A DNA stretch of 8,690 nt from the NCBI GenBank assembly GCA_041621405.1, contig JBFKAV010000145.1, forward strand, positions 1 through 8,690, in the 5' to 3' direction. This document shows positions 1 to 6,118 of this stretch, in pieces. Source of the DNA: JBFKAV01 sp041621405 (GTDB lineage: Bacteria > Pseudomonadota > Alphaproteobacteria > Rhodobacterales > Rhodobacteraceae). The notes beneath the pieces were generated by a model. The model was not told the origin of the DNA. It saw nothing but the letters and a program-made list of their open reading frames with translations, and searched no databases. How positions within the stretch are numbered: position 1 is the first letter of the stretch; each line of letters begins with the position of its first letter. A program made the translations under genes and the position numbers.

Positions 1-626
1 CGCGCGATCTCGGGGATCGCGTCGAGGGTGCGCAGATTGGTGCAGGAGAGGAACACGGCCTCGGCGCCGTCCGCTCGGCCGAGCTCGGAGGCGGCCGCAA
101 TCACCGAGGCGGTATCGATGCGGGTGACCTTGGCCTCCTCGGCCTCGTCGAAGGAACCGAAGACCGGGCTTTCGACCCCGCTTTCGGCCAGGACTTCGCG
201 CAGGCGGGCCGAGACCTCGGCGATGTAGGGCGAGAGGAAGGCGAGGCGGCTGACGCCGAGCGCCCGGCAGGCGGCCAGCAGCGCCGAGACCGGCTCGGTG
301 ACCGCCGTCGTTTCGGTGCCCGAGCGGATCAGCTCGGCGACGCGGGGCGCGCCGATCACGGCGGTGCCCGAGGTGCAGCCGTAGCCCACCGCGTCGAACC
401 GCACGGCGGAGGGGAAGAGACCGGCGGCGGCGGGAAGCTCGGCCTCCATCGCGGCCAGCGTTTCGCGCGTGACTTCCTTGCCGCTCGGCACGCGGCTCAC
501 GTGGAGCTGCGCCGAGGCGGGGAGGAGCCGGCGCATGTCCTGCTCGAGCGTCTCGTCCTCCTTGAGCACGATCAGGCCGAGCGTGGCCGCGGGGGGCGGG
601 TCGAGGCGGTAGGGGAAGGCGCTCAT
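1..626 (-). CDS. EutA-like Asp/Glu racemase / maleate isomerase superfamily protein (partial, C-terminus outside window)
   Basis: Reading the minus strand from the ATG at 626 gives an uninterrupted frame of 208 codons that runs off the left edge, so the C-terminus is missing. Family members are about 250-270 residues long. The Asp/Glu racemase fold is suggested by two cysteine motifs, GYGCTSGT (Cys84) and LSCTNLRT (Cys195), which sit where this superfamily (maleate cis-trans isomerase, arylmalonate decarboxylase, EutA) keeps its catalytic cysteine pair. The stretch LGLIVLKEDET near the N-terminus and VPSGKEVTRETL resemble, from memory, EutA proteins of ectoine/hydroxyectoine gene clusters. 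The start is fixed by a GGAGG five bases upstream, inside the end of the preceding M24 gene, with one base between that stop and this ATG; translational coupling is likely. Role (inference): isomerisation or racemisation of a small dicarboxylate or amino-acid intermediate. No eutB/eutC/doeB neighbour is visible, so a true ectoine role is uncertain. Confidence 0.82.
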   Translation of the reverse strand, partial: MSAFPYRLDPPPAATLGLIVLKEDETLEQDMRRLLPASAQLHVSRVPSGKEVTRETLAAMEAELPAAAGLFPSAVRFDAVGYGCTSGTAVIGAPRVAELIRSGTETTAVTEPVSALLAACRALGVSRLAFLSPYIAEVSARLREVLAESGVESPVFGSFDEAEEAKVTRIDTASVIAAASELGRADGAEAVFLSCTNLRTLDAIPEIA

Positions 627-627
627 C

Positions 628-1794
628 TCATCCTCCGATCTGGGGCAGCGCGCGGGGGGCCGGCGGCGAGAGGAACTCTGGGGCCCCCTCGCGGACCACG
701 ATATTCTCCTCGTGCACCAGCGTCTGTCCCGGCGCGGTCTCGATCCCGGGCTCCAGGGTAAGCACCATGCCGGCCTCCAGCACGGTTTGGTCGGCCGGGA
801 TCAGCGACGGCCATTCGGTCAGCTGCATCCCGAGGCCGTGGCCGTAGCGGCCCGCCTCGGAGCCGCCGCGGCCGCCGGTGAGGATGCGATCCATGGCGCG
901 GAACAGGTCGGCCGCGGTGGCGCCGGGGCGGGCGATCTCCGTCGCGGCCGCGACGGCGTCGATCAGGCATGCATGGGCCGCGGCCACCTCTGGCGCCGGC
1001 GGGCCGAGGGCGAAGTTGCGGTCGTAGTCAGAGAAGTAGCCGTCGAAGACGAGGCCGGTGTCGAGCATCAGCACGTCGCCTTCGGCGAGCGGCGCGCGCG
1101 TGGCCGGCGAGATCACGTCGCCGTAGCCGAGCCGCCCGGCGCCGCCGGCGAGGTAGGGCACCCAGTCGGCGCCCTCCTCGAGGCAGAGCATCTGGAAGCG
1201 GCGGAACACCTCGTCGAGCGGGCGGCCGGGGGCGGCGATCTCGTGGACCCGCGCGAAGGCCCGGCCGGCGATGGCGCAGGCCTCGCGGATCTTGGCGATC
1301 TCGGCCTCGGACTTGACCATCCGCAGCGCGCGGAGGATGCCGGCGTCGTCGCGGAGCTTCAGCGATCCAAGCGCCGCCTCCAGCCGGGCATAGTCGGCGA
1401 GCGGCATCCTCAGATGCGACTCGTGGCCCATCGGCACGCCGATCTCGCCGGTGCGGCCCGCGAGTTCACGGAGCGTGGACGCCAGCAGGCTCACGCCGTC
1501 GTCCTCCAGGTCGGGGGCGCGCCAGGTGCGGATGTCGGCAATCCAGGTCCGCGCCATCAGGGGCGCGCCGATCGCCGGGATCACGGCCACGGGGTCGCCC
1601 GCGGCAGGGACGATCAGGAACCAGGGGCGGGTGGGGCTTTCCCAGAACTGGGTCAGGAAGCCGGTGAAGTAGCGAACCTCGGGCTCGGTCGTGAGCAGGA
1701 GCGCGGCGAGCCCGGCCTCGGCCATCCGCGCCTGGGCGCGGGCGAGGCGGGCGCGGAACTCGGCCTCGGGGAAGCCGCGTGGGCAGGCGCTCAT
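628..1794 (-). CDS. M24 family metallohydrolase (Xaa-Pro peptidase/creatinase/ectoine hydrolase-like)
   Basis: This 388-residue protein has the two-domain layout of the M24 family: a creatinase-type N-terminal domain (about residues 10-150) and a C-terminal pita-bread catalytic domain (about 160-385). The five metal ligands are visible: Asp245 in LDTG, Asp256 in SDYDRNF, His319 in YGHGLG, Glu348 in LTLEPG and Glu363 in HEENIVV. The second histidine of the usual GHGxGxxxHE motif is replaced by Thr326 (MQLTEWP), so ordinary prolidase activity is doubtful. Family knowledge: M24 proteins include Xaa-Pro peptidases, creatinase and ectoine hydrolase, which break C-N bonds in peptides or small compounds. 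The start at 1794 overlaps the stop of the PLP enzyme by four bases (ATGA), which fixes it; the longer in-frame extension to 2157 lies wholly inside that upstream gene. Between a PLP lyase and an EutA-like gene, it probably opens an amide or ring in an amino-acid derivative (inference). Cytoplasmic: no signal peptide. Confidence 0.92.
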   Translation of the reverse strand: MSACPRGFPEAEFRARLARAQARMAEAGLAALLLTTEPEVRYFTGFLTQFWESPTRPWFLIVPAAGDPVAVIPAIGAPLMARTWIADIRTWRAPDLEDDGVSLLASTLRELAGRTGEIGVPMGHESHLRMPLADYARLEAALGSLKLRDDAGILRALRMVKSEAEIAKIREACAIAGRAFARVHEIAAPGRPLDEVFRRFQMLCLEEGADWVPYLAGGAGRLGYGDVISPATRAPLAEGDVLMLDTGLVFDGYFSDYDRNFALGPPAPEVAAAHACLIDAVAAATEIARPGATAADLFRAMDRILTGGRGGSEAGRYGHGLGMQLTEWPSLIPADQTVLEAGMVLTLEPGIETAPGQTLVHEENIVVREGAPEFLSPPAPRALPQIGG

Positions 1795-2855
1795 GCCTCG
1801 GGCTCCTCGCTCACGATCGCTAGCACGCGCGAGGCCGGCCCGAGCCCCAGCGCCTGGCGGTGCGGCCCGGCGGCGAAAAGCGCGGCGAGACCGGCCCCGC
1901 CCGAAGGCGTGGTGGCCAGCCCCTCGGCGGCGAGAACCGGCATCGCTTCCGCCGCCTCCTCCTCGGTGATCGCGACGAAGGTGTCGGCGTCGCGGGCGAG
2001 GCCTTTGAGCGCAATCAGCGAAGGCTCCTTGCAGTCGAGCCGGCCCATGGACGAGACCGGGCCGGGCGCGACCACGGGGCGCCCGGCGCGGATCGACTCC
2101 GTCAGCGCCCGCGCCGCCTCGGGCTCGACCACCACGATCCGGGGACCGTCGCCCCAAAGCTTGCGCGCGAATGCGGCGATGGCGCCGGCGAGGCCGCCGA
2201 CCCCGGCCTGCAGGAATATGTGGGTCGGCGGCTCGGGGATCTGCCGCGCGGCCTCGTCGATCAGCGCGAGGTAGCCCTCCATCAGCCGGTTCGGCACCTT
2301 GGTGTAGCCCGGCCAGGAGGAATCGGAGAGCAGGCGCCAGCCCTCGGCCCTGGCGGCCTCGGCGGCGGCCTCCATGCTCGCCTCGTAGTCGGCGCCGGCG
2401 CGGCGCACCTCGGCGCCCTTTGCGCGGAGCCGGCTCGCGAAGCCCTCGGGCACTGTCTCGGCGAGGTAGACGACGGCCCGCGCCCCGAAGACGCGCGCCC
2501 CGGCGGCGACCGAGAGCCCGTGATTGCCGGCGCTCGCGGTGACGTAAGTGACGCCCTTGAGCGCGGTGGCCGGATCGCCGCCAGTCGCTTCACTCCGTGC
2601 CACCGCGTCGCAGGCGATGACATAGGCCGCGCCGAGCGCCTTGAAGCTGCCGAGGCCCATCCTGGCACGCTCGTCCTTGACATGGACCGAGGCCACGCCG
2701 GCGCGCCGGGCAAGGCCGGGGGCGTCGACGAGCGGGGTTTCCGCCGCCGCCGGGCAGCGTGCGAGGAGCGCCGCCACGGTTGGCGCATCGGTCGAGGGGT
2801 CGGGCACATCGGCCGGCACCTCGACCGGCGTACTTGGATTCTCGAGCAGTCGCAT
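1791..2855 (-). CDS. PLP-dependent ammonia-lyase, diaminopropionate ammonia-lyase (YgeX)-like
   Basis: This 354-residue fold-type II PLP enzyme has the Schiff-base lysine in GSFK (Lys72), the ASAGNHG loop (107-113) and the glycine-rich phosphate site QAGVGGLAG (216-224). The segment SDSSWPGYTKVPNRLMEGY (178-195) closely follows E. coli YgeX (recalled DTAWEGYTKIPTWIMQGY), which places it nearer to diaminopropionate ammonia-lyase than to threonine dehydratase. YgeX turns 2,3-diaminopropionate into pyruvate and two ammonia. Aligned by eye to recalled YgeX, Lys77 maps to Lys72 and Asp189 to Asp178, but Asp120 maps to Ala109. The protein is also about 45 residues shorter than YgeX (398). Substrate specificity has therefore probably shifted; a beta-substituted or hydroxylated amino acid is possible (inference). 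The ATG at 2855 has GGGAGG ending 5 bases upstream. It is the first gene of a minus-strand operon with the M24 hydrolase and EutA-like genes. Alternative: a general Ser/Thr dehydratase-family enzyme. Confidence 0.85.
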   Translation of the reverse strand: MRLLENPSTPVEVPADVPDPSTDAPTVAALLARCPAAAETPLVDAPGLARRAGVASVHVKDERARMGLGSFKALGAAYVIACDAVARSEATGGDPATALKGVTYVTASAGNHGLSVAAGARVFGARAVVYLAETVPEGFASRLRAKGAEVRRAGADYEASMEAAAEAARAEGWRLLSDSSWPGYTKVPNRLMEGYLALIDEAARQIPEPPTHIFLQAGVGGLAGAIAAFARKLWGDGPRIVVVEPEAARALTESIRAGRPVVAPGPVSSMGRLDCKEPSLIALKGLARDADTFVAITEEEAAEAMPVLAAEGLATTPSGGAGLAALFAAGPHRQALGLGPASRVLAIVSEEPEA

Positions 2856-2878
2856 CCCGGCCTCCCATCCGTCGGCCC

Positions 2879-2907
2879 ATGAGCGTGGGCGCGGGCGGCG
2901 AAGTCAA
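2879..2907 (-). promoter_or_regulatory. Candidate sigma-70-type promoter for the PLP lyase/M24/EutA-like operon
   Basis: On the minus strand TTGACT (2907-2902) is followed after 17 bases by GCTCAT (2884-2879). The -35 element is a near match; the -10 element matches only three of six consensus positions. The predicted start of transcription near 2872 would leave a leader of under 20 bases that just holds the GGGAGG ribosome binding site (2866-2861). It lies in the only gap (2856-2942) between this operon and the lytic transglycosylase gene. No terminator for the transglycosylase gene was seen in this gap, so read-through is possible. Confidence 0.35.
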
Positions 2908-2942
2908 CCGCGGGATGCGACGGGGCAGCGCCGGATTCCGCC

Positions 2943-3389
2943 TCAGACGAGGCCAGTCTCCTCGAGAAGCCCTAGCCGCTTGGCTTCGTAGTAATAGCCG
3001 CGCGCGTACCACATCACCGCCGCGTCGCGGTCGCCGCGGGAGACCAGCCAGGCACCGCGCAGGTACTTCACCGCGAAGCGCAGGTTGGTGTCGGCATCAA
3101 GCAACTGACGCGGCTCGCCGCGGAAGCCCATGGTTCGGGCGGTCTGCGGGTGGATCTGCATCAGCCCCCAATAGGGCCCGTTGCGGGCGGCCGGGTTGTA
3201 GCTGCTCTCGCGCTGGACGACGCGGTGCACGAGGTCTTCCGGCACGTCGTATTGACCCGCGTACCGGGCGATCAGCCGATTGATCTCGGCTGGGCCGGCG
3301 GCGTTGCGCGCGGGCGGCGGCTCGGGCCGGCCGCAGGCGGCGAGCGCAAGGAGCGCGAGGAGCGCGTGGCGTCGGGGCATGGCGGGCAT
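2943..3389 (-). CDS. Small lytic transglycosylase lipoprotein (SLT domain)
   Basis: This 148-residue protein starts with basic residues, a short hydrophobic stretch and a lipobox ending LAAC (Cys19), so it is probably a lipoprotein facing the periplasm. The rest is almost entirely one SLT/goose-lysozyme-like domain: catalytic Glu61 in RESSYNP, then GLMQIHPQTA (75-84), the LLDADTNLRFAVKYL segment (96-110) and a C-terminal WYARGYYY helix. Enzymes of this kind cleave the MurNAc-GlcNAc bond of peptidoglycan, leaving 1,6-anhydro-MurNAc. It is short for the family, essentially a bare catalytic domain without substrate-targeting modules. The start at 3389 was chosen because GGAG lies seven bases upstream and the signal peptide follows at once. 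The longer frame to 3497 begins inside a terminator-like hairpin, and the next ATG at 3380 has a poor spacing. The domain assignment is clear; the cellular role (cell-wall turnover or assembly of an envelope machine) is not shown. Confidence 0.92.
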   Translation of the reverse strand: MPAMPRRHALLALLALAACGRPEPPPARNAAGPAEINRLIARYAGQYDVPEDLVHRVVQRESSYNPAARNGPYWGLMQIHPQTARTMGFRGEPRQLLDADTNLRFAVKYLRGAWLVSRGDRDAAVMWYARGYYYEAKRLGLLEETGLV

Positions 3390-3496
3390 CGGCGGGCTCC
3401 GGCATTCTTCCGGCAGGCTGCCTAGCACCGGAGGAGGCGCTTGGGTAGCCTTCGCTGGCGTGCCTCGGCGGGAACCTGCGCCCGCATCTAACGACA

Positions 3497-3523
3497 AACC
3501 CCCGGGCCGGGGCCGCGGGGGTT
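3497..3523 (-). terminator. rpsU: Candidate intrinsic terminator downstream of rpsU
   Basis: AACCCCCG and CGGGGGTT form a perfect 8-base-pair stem around an 11-base GC-rich loop that can pair further (GGC/GCC). On the minus strand the stem is followed by TGTCGTT, so together with the last two stem bases there is a T-rich but interrupted tail (TTTGTCGTT). It lies about 65 bases after the rpsU stop and before the lytic transglycosylase start, which is where a terminator separating the two would be expected. The weak U tract keeps confidence moderate. Confidence 0.6.
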
Positions 3524-3587
3524 CACGTTTGGGCAGGTTTCCCCGCCCCGGACGGGATTCCCCGCCCTCATCGCACGTTGGAAAGGC

Positions 3588-3794
3588 TCAGAGGAGCCCT
3601 TCGCGCTGGGCCTTCTTGCGCGCCAGCTTGCGAGCGCGGCGGATCGCCTCGGCCTTCTCGCGGGCACGCTTCTCCGAGGGCTTCTCGAAATGCTGCTTGA
3701 GCTTCATCTCGCGGAACACACCCTCGCGCTGAAGCTTCTTCTTCAGTGCCCGGAGCGCCTGATCGACGTTATTGTCGCGAACGCTGACCTGCAT
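3588..3794 (-). CDS. rpsU: 30S ribosomal protein bS21
   Basis: The 68-residue, very basic protein is bS21, a late-assembling protein of the small ribosomal subunit near the anti-Shine-Dalgarno end of 16S rRNA, where it helps mRNA binding. The family hallmarks are all present: the N-terminal QVSVRDNNVDQALRALKKK, the central EGVFREMKLKQHFEKPSEKR, and the Arg/Lys-rich tail of alternating Lys, Arg and Ala. The length is typical of alphaproteobacteria. The start at 3794 is the only sensible one. Upstream lie AGGAAGG and AGGTGG purine runs on the minus strand, partly inside a small hairpin. It has its own promoter (see 3849-3877) and a terminator-like hairpin downstream, so it is probably transcribed alone. 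It diverges from COQ9 across a 123-base gap. Its GC content is lower than its neighbours', as is common for lysine-rich ribosomal proteins. Confidence 0.98.
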   Translation of the reverse strand: MQVSVRDNNVDQALRALKKKLQREGVFREMKLKQHFEKPSEKRAREKAEAIRRARKLARKKAQREGLL

Positions 3795-3839
3795 GTGGTT
3801 GTCACCACCTTCCTAGGTTAGAGTTGCATGAGAAATGCA
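3795..3839 (-). promoter_or_regulatory. rpsU: rpsU 5' leader with two short hairpins, one over the ribosome binding site
   Basis: The predicted transcript begins near 3842 and has a leader of about 47 bases. It contains two perfect inverted repeats. TGCAT/ATGCA (3839-3835 with 3829-3825, loop of 5) lies near the 5' end. GTGGT/ACCAC (3808-3804 with 3799-3795, loop GACA) ends at the base next to the start codon. The second takes in part of the AGGTGGTG purine run that would serve as ribosome binding site. The stems are only five pairs each, so regulatory function is a suggestion. Confidence 0.35.
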
Positions 3840-3848
3840 GGAGCCGGC

Positions 3849-3877
3849 CCTATAGCAAGGCGGTGGTGCCTTGTCCA
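3849..3877 (-). promoter_or_regulatory. rpsU: rpsU promoter with inverted repeat in the spacer
   Basis: On the minus strand TGGACA (3877-3872) and TATAGG (3854-3849) are separated by exactly 17 bases, a good sigma-70-type promoter for this GC-rich genome. The spacer carries a perfect inverted repeat, CAAGGC-N6-GCCTTG (3856-3873), that reaches into the -35 element. It might be an operator or might be chance. No convincing promoter for the divergent COQ9 gene was found in the rest of this gap. Confidence 0.6.
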
Positions 3878-3917
3878 GCGCCCCTGCAACGTGAAACCGG
3901 CACCGATCGGAGGGCTT

Positions 3918-4598
3918 ATGGAAGAGCTGAAGGAAAGGCTGCTCGACGCGGCGCTCGCACATGTGGCATTCGACGGCTGGAGCGCGGCGTGCTTCGATGC
4001 TGCGGCAAAGGACTGCGGCGTGACCCCTGCCGAGGCGCGGGCCGCCTGCCCGCGGGGCGCCGTGGACCTCGCGGTCGCCTTCCACAAGCGCGGCGACGAG
4101 GCGATGGTCGAGCTCGTTCACGCGCTGCACCTCGACGGCATGCGGTTCTCAGAGAAGGTGGCGGCGGCGGTGCGCTGCCGGATCGAGTCAGCGGCCGACC
4201 GCGAGGTGGTGCGCCGCGGCACCGCGCTCTTCGCGCTGCCCCACCTGGCGCCTGAGGGCGCGCGGCTGATCTGGGGCACGGCCGACCTGATCTGGACAAC
4301 GCTCGGCGACAGCTCCGACGACGTCAACTGGTACACCAAGCGCGCCACCCTTGCGGCGGTCTATGCCTCGGCGGTGCTCTACTGGCTCGGCGACGACAGC
4401 CCCGGCCACCGGGCGACCTGGGAATTCCTCGACCGCCGCATCGCCGACGTGATGCGGATCGAGAAGCTGAAGGCGCAGGTCCGCGAAAGCCCGTCGCTGT
4501 CGCGGCTGTTCGCGGGCCCGGCCGCGCTGGGCAAGAAGCTCCGGCCGCCCGGGCAGGGGCAACAGGTGCCGATGCCCGGGCGCTGGGGTCGGGACTGA
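3918..4598 (+). CDS. coq9: COQ9 family ubiquinone biosynthesis protein
   Basis: This 226-residue protein is recognised by the COQ9 signature in its C-terminal half: SDDVNWYTKRATLAAVYASAVLYWLGD (133-159), which in this family forms the hydrophobic lipid-binding pocket, preceded by a TetR-like helical N-terminal part (about 1-60) that has no sign of being a regulator. COQ9 binds lipids and quinone intermediates and, in eukaryotes, presents them to the hydroxylase COQ7; alphaproteobacterial homologues are thought to act likewise at the inner membrane. The C-terminal helix region (165-200) may attach to membrane, as in COQ9. The start at 3918 has GGAGGG four bases upstream; the frame open to 3828 lacks such a site and overlaps the rpsU promoter. 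It is followed after 37 bases by a quinone oxidoreductase on the same strand, probably in one operon. Confidence 0.93.
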   Translation: MEELKERLLDAALAHVAFDGWSAACFDAAAKDCGVTPAEARAACPRGAVDLAVAFHKRGDEAMVELVHALHLDGMRFSEKVAAAVRCRIESAADREVVRRGTALFALPHLAPEGARLIWGTADLIWTTLGDSSDDVNWYTKRATLAAVYASAVLYWLGDDSPGHRATWEFLDRRIADVMRIEKLKAQVRESPSLSRLFAGPAALGKKLRPPGQGQQVPMPGRWGRD

Positions 4599-4635
4599 GG
4601 CTTTCGGCGGCGCCCGATCCGACCTGGAGGGAGGG

Positions 4636-5637
4636 ATGACCCGGAGGAGCCCGATGCCCCGGACGATGCGTGCGGTCGAGATCTCGCACTCCGGCGGGCC
4701 CGAGGTGCTGCAGCCGGTCAGCCTGCCGGTGCCCGAGCCGGGGCCGGGGCAAATCCTGATCCGCGTGGCCTATGCCGGCGTCAACCGCCCCGACGCTCTG
4801 CAGCGCGCCGGCCGCTACGCGCCGCCGCCCGCCGCCTCGCCGCTGCCGGGGCTTGAGGCGGCGGGCACCGTGGCGGCCGTCGGCCCGGGCGCCGGCCGCT
4901 GGACGCCGGGCGACGCGGTCACCGCGCTCCTGCCCGGTGGCGGCTATGCCGAATATGTCGTCACCCCGGCCGCCCACGCGCTGCCGGTCCCCGAGGGCAT
5001 GGGGCTCCGCGAGGCCGCCTGCCTGCCGGAAACCTTCTTCACCGTCTGGACCAACGTGTTCGAGCGCGGACGGCTGCGGGCCGGCGAGCGCTTTCTCGTC
5101 CACGGCGGCTCGTCGGGCATCGGCACCACCGCGATCCAGCTCGCCCATCGCTTCGGCGCCCGGGTCTTCGCCACCGCCGGCTCGGCGGAGAAATGCGCCG
5201 CCTGCGAGGGCCTCGGCGCCGAGCGCGCGATCAACTATCGCGCGGAGGATTTCGTCGAGGTCCTGCGCGCCGAGGGCGGCGCCGACCTGATCCTCGACAT
5301 GGTCGGCGGCCCCTACCTGCCGCGCAACGTCAAGGCGCTCGCCGACGACGGGCGGCTGGTGCAGATCGCCTTCCTGCAGGGGCCGGAGGTCACGCTCGAT
5401 TTCGCCGAGGTGATGATCCGCCGGCTGACGATCACCGGCTCGACGCTGCGCCCGCATTCCGATCTCGCCAAGGCGCGGATCGCGGAGGGGCTGGAGCGGA
5501 ACGTCTGGCCGCTGCTCGCCGCAGGCCGGGTCGCGCCGGTGATGGACAGCGAGTTTCCCCTGGAGGAAGCGGCCGCGGCGCATGCCCGGATGGAAAGCTC
5601 GGAGCATATCGGCAAGATCGTTCTGAAGGTAGCCTGA
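4636..5637 (+). CDS. PIG3-type NAD(P)H:quinone oxidoreductase (MDR family, zinc-free)
   Basis: This 333-residue medium-chain dehydrogenase/reductase has a GroES-like N-terminal domain (about 11-125), with VNRPDALQRAGRY, and a Rossmann NADPH domain with HGGSSGIGTTAIQLA (156-170). ALLPGGGYAEYV (97-108) and LILDMVGGPY (218-227) follow the human TP53I3/PIG3 sequence closely, so the PIG3 subfamily is preferred over zeta-crystallin. The cysteines that bind structural zinc in alcohol dehydrogenases are absent, as expected for quinone reductases. Family role: NADPH-dependent reduction of quinones in the cytoplasm. The physiological substrate here is unknown; its place behind COQ9 hints at quinone or quinoid by-product reduction. 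The start at 4636 follows GGAGGGAGGG directly; the ATG at 4654, nearer the conserved MRAVE, is an alternative but lies far from that site. No clear terminator was found in the 82 bases before the convergent gene. Confidence 0.93.
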   Translation: MTRRSPMPRTMRAVEISHSGGPEVLQPVSLPVPEPGPGQILIRVAYAGVNRPDALQRAGRYAPPPAASPLPGLEAAGTVAAVGPGAGRWTPGDAVTALLPGGGYAEYVVTPAAHALPVPEGMGLREAACLPETFFTVWTNVFERGRLRAGERFLVHGGSSGIGTTAIQLAHRFGARVFATAGSAEKCAACEGLGAERAINYRAEDFVEVLRAEGGADLILDMVGGPYLPRNVKALADDGRLVQIAFLQGPEVTLDFAEVMIRRLTITGSTLRPHSDLAKARIAEGLERNVWPLLAAGRVAPVMDSEFPLEEAAAAHARMESSEHIGKIVLKVA

Positions 5638-5719
5638 GAGATCGCGGCCGGGTCGGGTTCGGCCTTGCCCATCGGGGAGGTATCGCGAACGCCGCCGGGC
5701 CGCCAGTCCGTTGAAACGC

Positions 5720-6118
5720 CTACAGGCTTTCGCAGGCCTCGATCGTGTAGACGCGCACGGAGGCGTGTCGCCGGTGGTATCCGATGTGTTCGTTCTTGCC
5801 GAAGAACTGGTTTCGGGTGGTCACCACCACGACGGCGCCGGGCTCGTGCGCTTCGGAGGCGACGTTGAGTTGCATCGGCGCGTTGATCGGAGCCTTGGAT
5901 TCGCCGTAGCACTCAAGACCTCGTGCGCCGGTGTAGGACGGGCAATGAAAGATCAAGGTGCGGTCGGACACCAGGATGACGGCTTCGTCGTTCGGGGTCA
6001 GGTCGCGAATGAGAAGCGTCGACGGTTCGTCGGAGAGGGGCGATGTCAAGGAACAGGACACATCGGCGCTTGCGGTCGTGGCGGAAGCGACGATCAGCGC
6101 CGATGTCCAATGTCTCAT
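5720..6118 (-). CDS. Hypothetical secreted four-cysteine protein
   Basis: I do not recognise this 132-residue protein. It begins with a short hydrophobic stretch (about 6-18) ending in an AxA-like site (ASA before Asp19), so export by Sec with cleavage near residue 18 is likely. The mature part is about 114 residues with four cysteines (22, 59, 70, 129), enough for two disulphides, and alternating hydrophobic runs (EAVILVSD, GAVVVVTT) that suggest a beta-rich fold. There is no lipobox and no further membrane segment. The start at 6118 places the signal peptide first and has a G-rich AGGGGGG run about 7 bases upstream; a longer frame to 6205 would add 29 residues before the signal. The gene stands alone, converging on the quinone reductase. 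A hand count of 5761-6120 gives 223 G or C of 360 (62%), well below its neighbours, which suggests a later arrival or relaxed selection. Confidence 0.7.
   Translation of the reverse strand: MRHWTSALIVASATTASADVSCSLTSPLSDEPSTLLIRDLTPNDEAVILVSDRTLIFHCPSYTGARGLECYGESKAPINAPMQLNVASEAHEPGAVVVVTTRNQFFGKNEHIGYHRRHASVRVYTIEACESL

Noticed and set aside
1..626. Calling this gene eutA
   Set aside because: The resemblance is from memory, the C-terminus is missing, and the adjacent genes do not match the full ectoine cluster. The family name is used instead of the symbol.
712..2882. Long plus-strand open frames opposite the catabolic operon (520 and 340 codons)
   Set aside because: They are antisense shadows of GC-rich genes with strong third-position bias. 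Their products are rich in Gly, Arg, Ala and His without any recognisable domain, while the minus-strand frames show clear enzyme motifs.
3539..3567. Two copies of TTCCCCGCCC, 19 bases apart, downstream of rpsU
   Set aside because: Ten-base GC-rich direct repeats are expected in such sequence, and no further copies or mobile-element features are nearby.
4324..5607. 427-codon minus-strand frame opposite COQ9 and the quinone reductase
   Set aside because: It is a shadow frame: the composition is typical of antisense translation and it crosses two well-supported genes and the gap between them.
5646..5666. GGCCG/CGGCC inverted repeat after the quinone reductase gene as a terminator
   Set aside because: The five-pair stem has a nine-base loop and only two T residues follow. 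Too weak to call.
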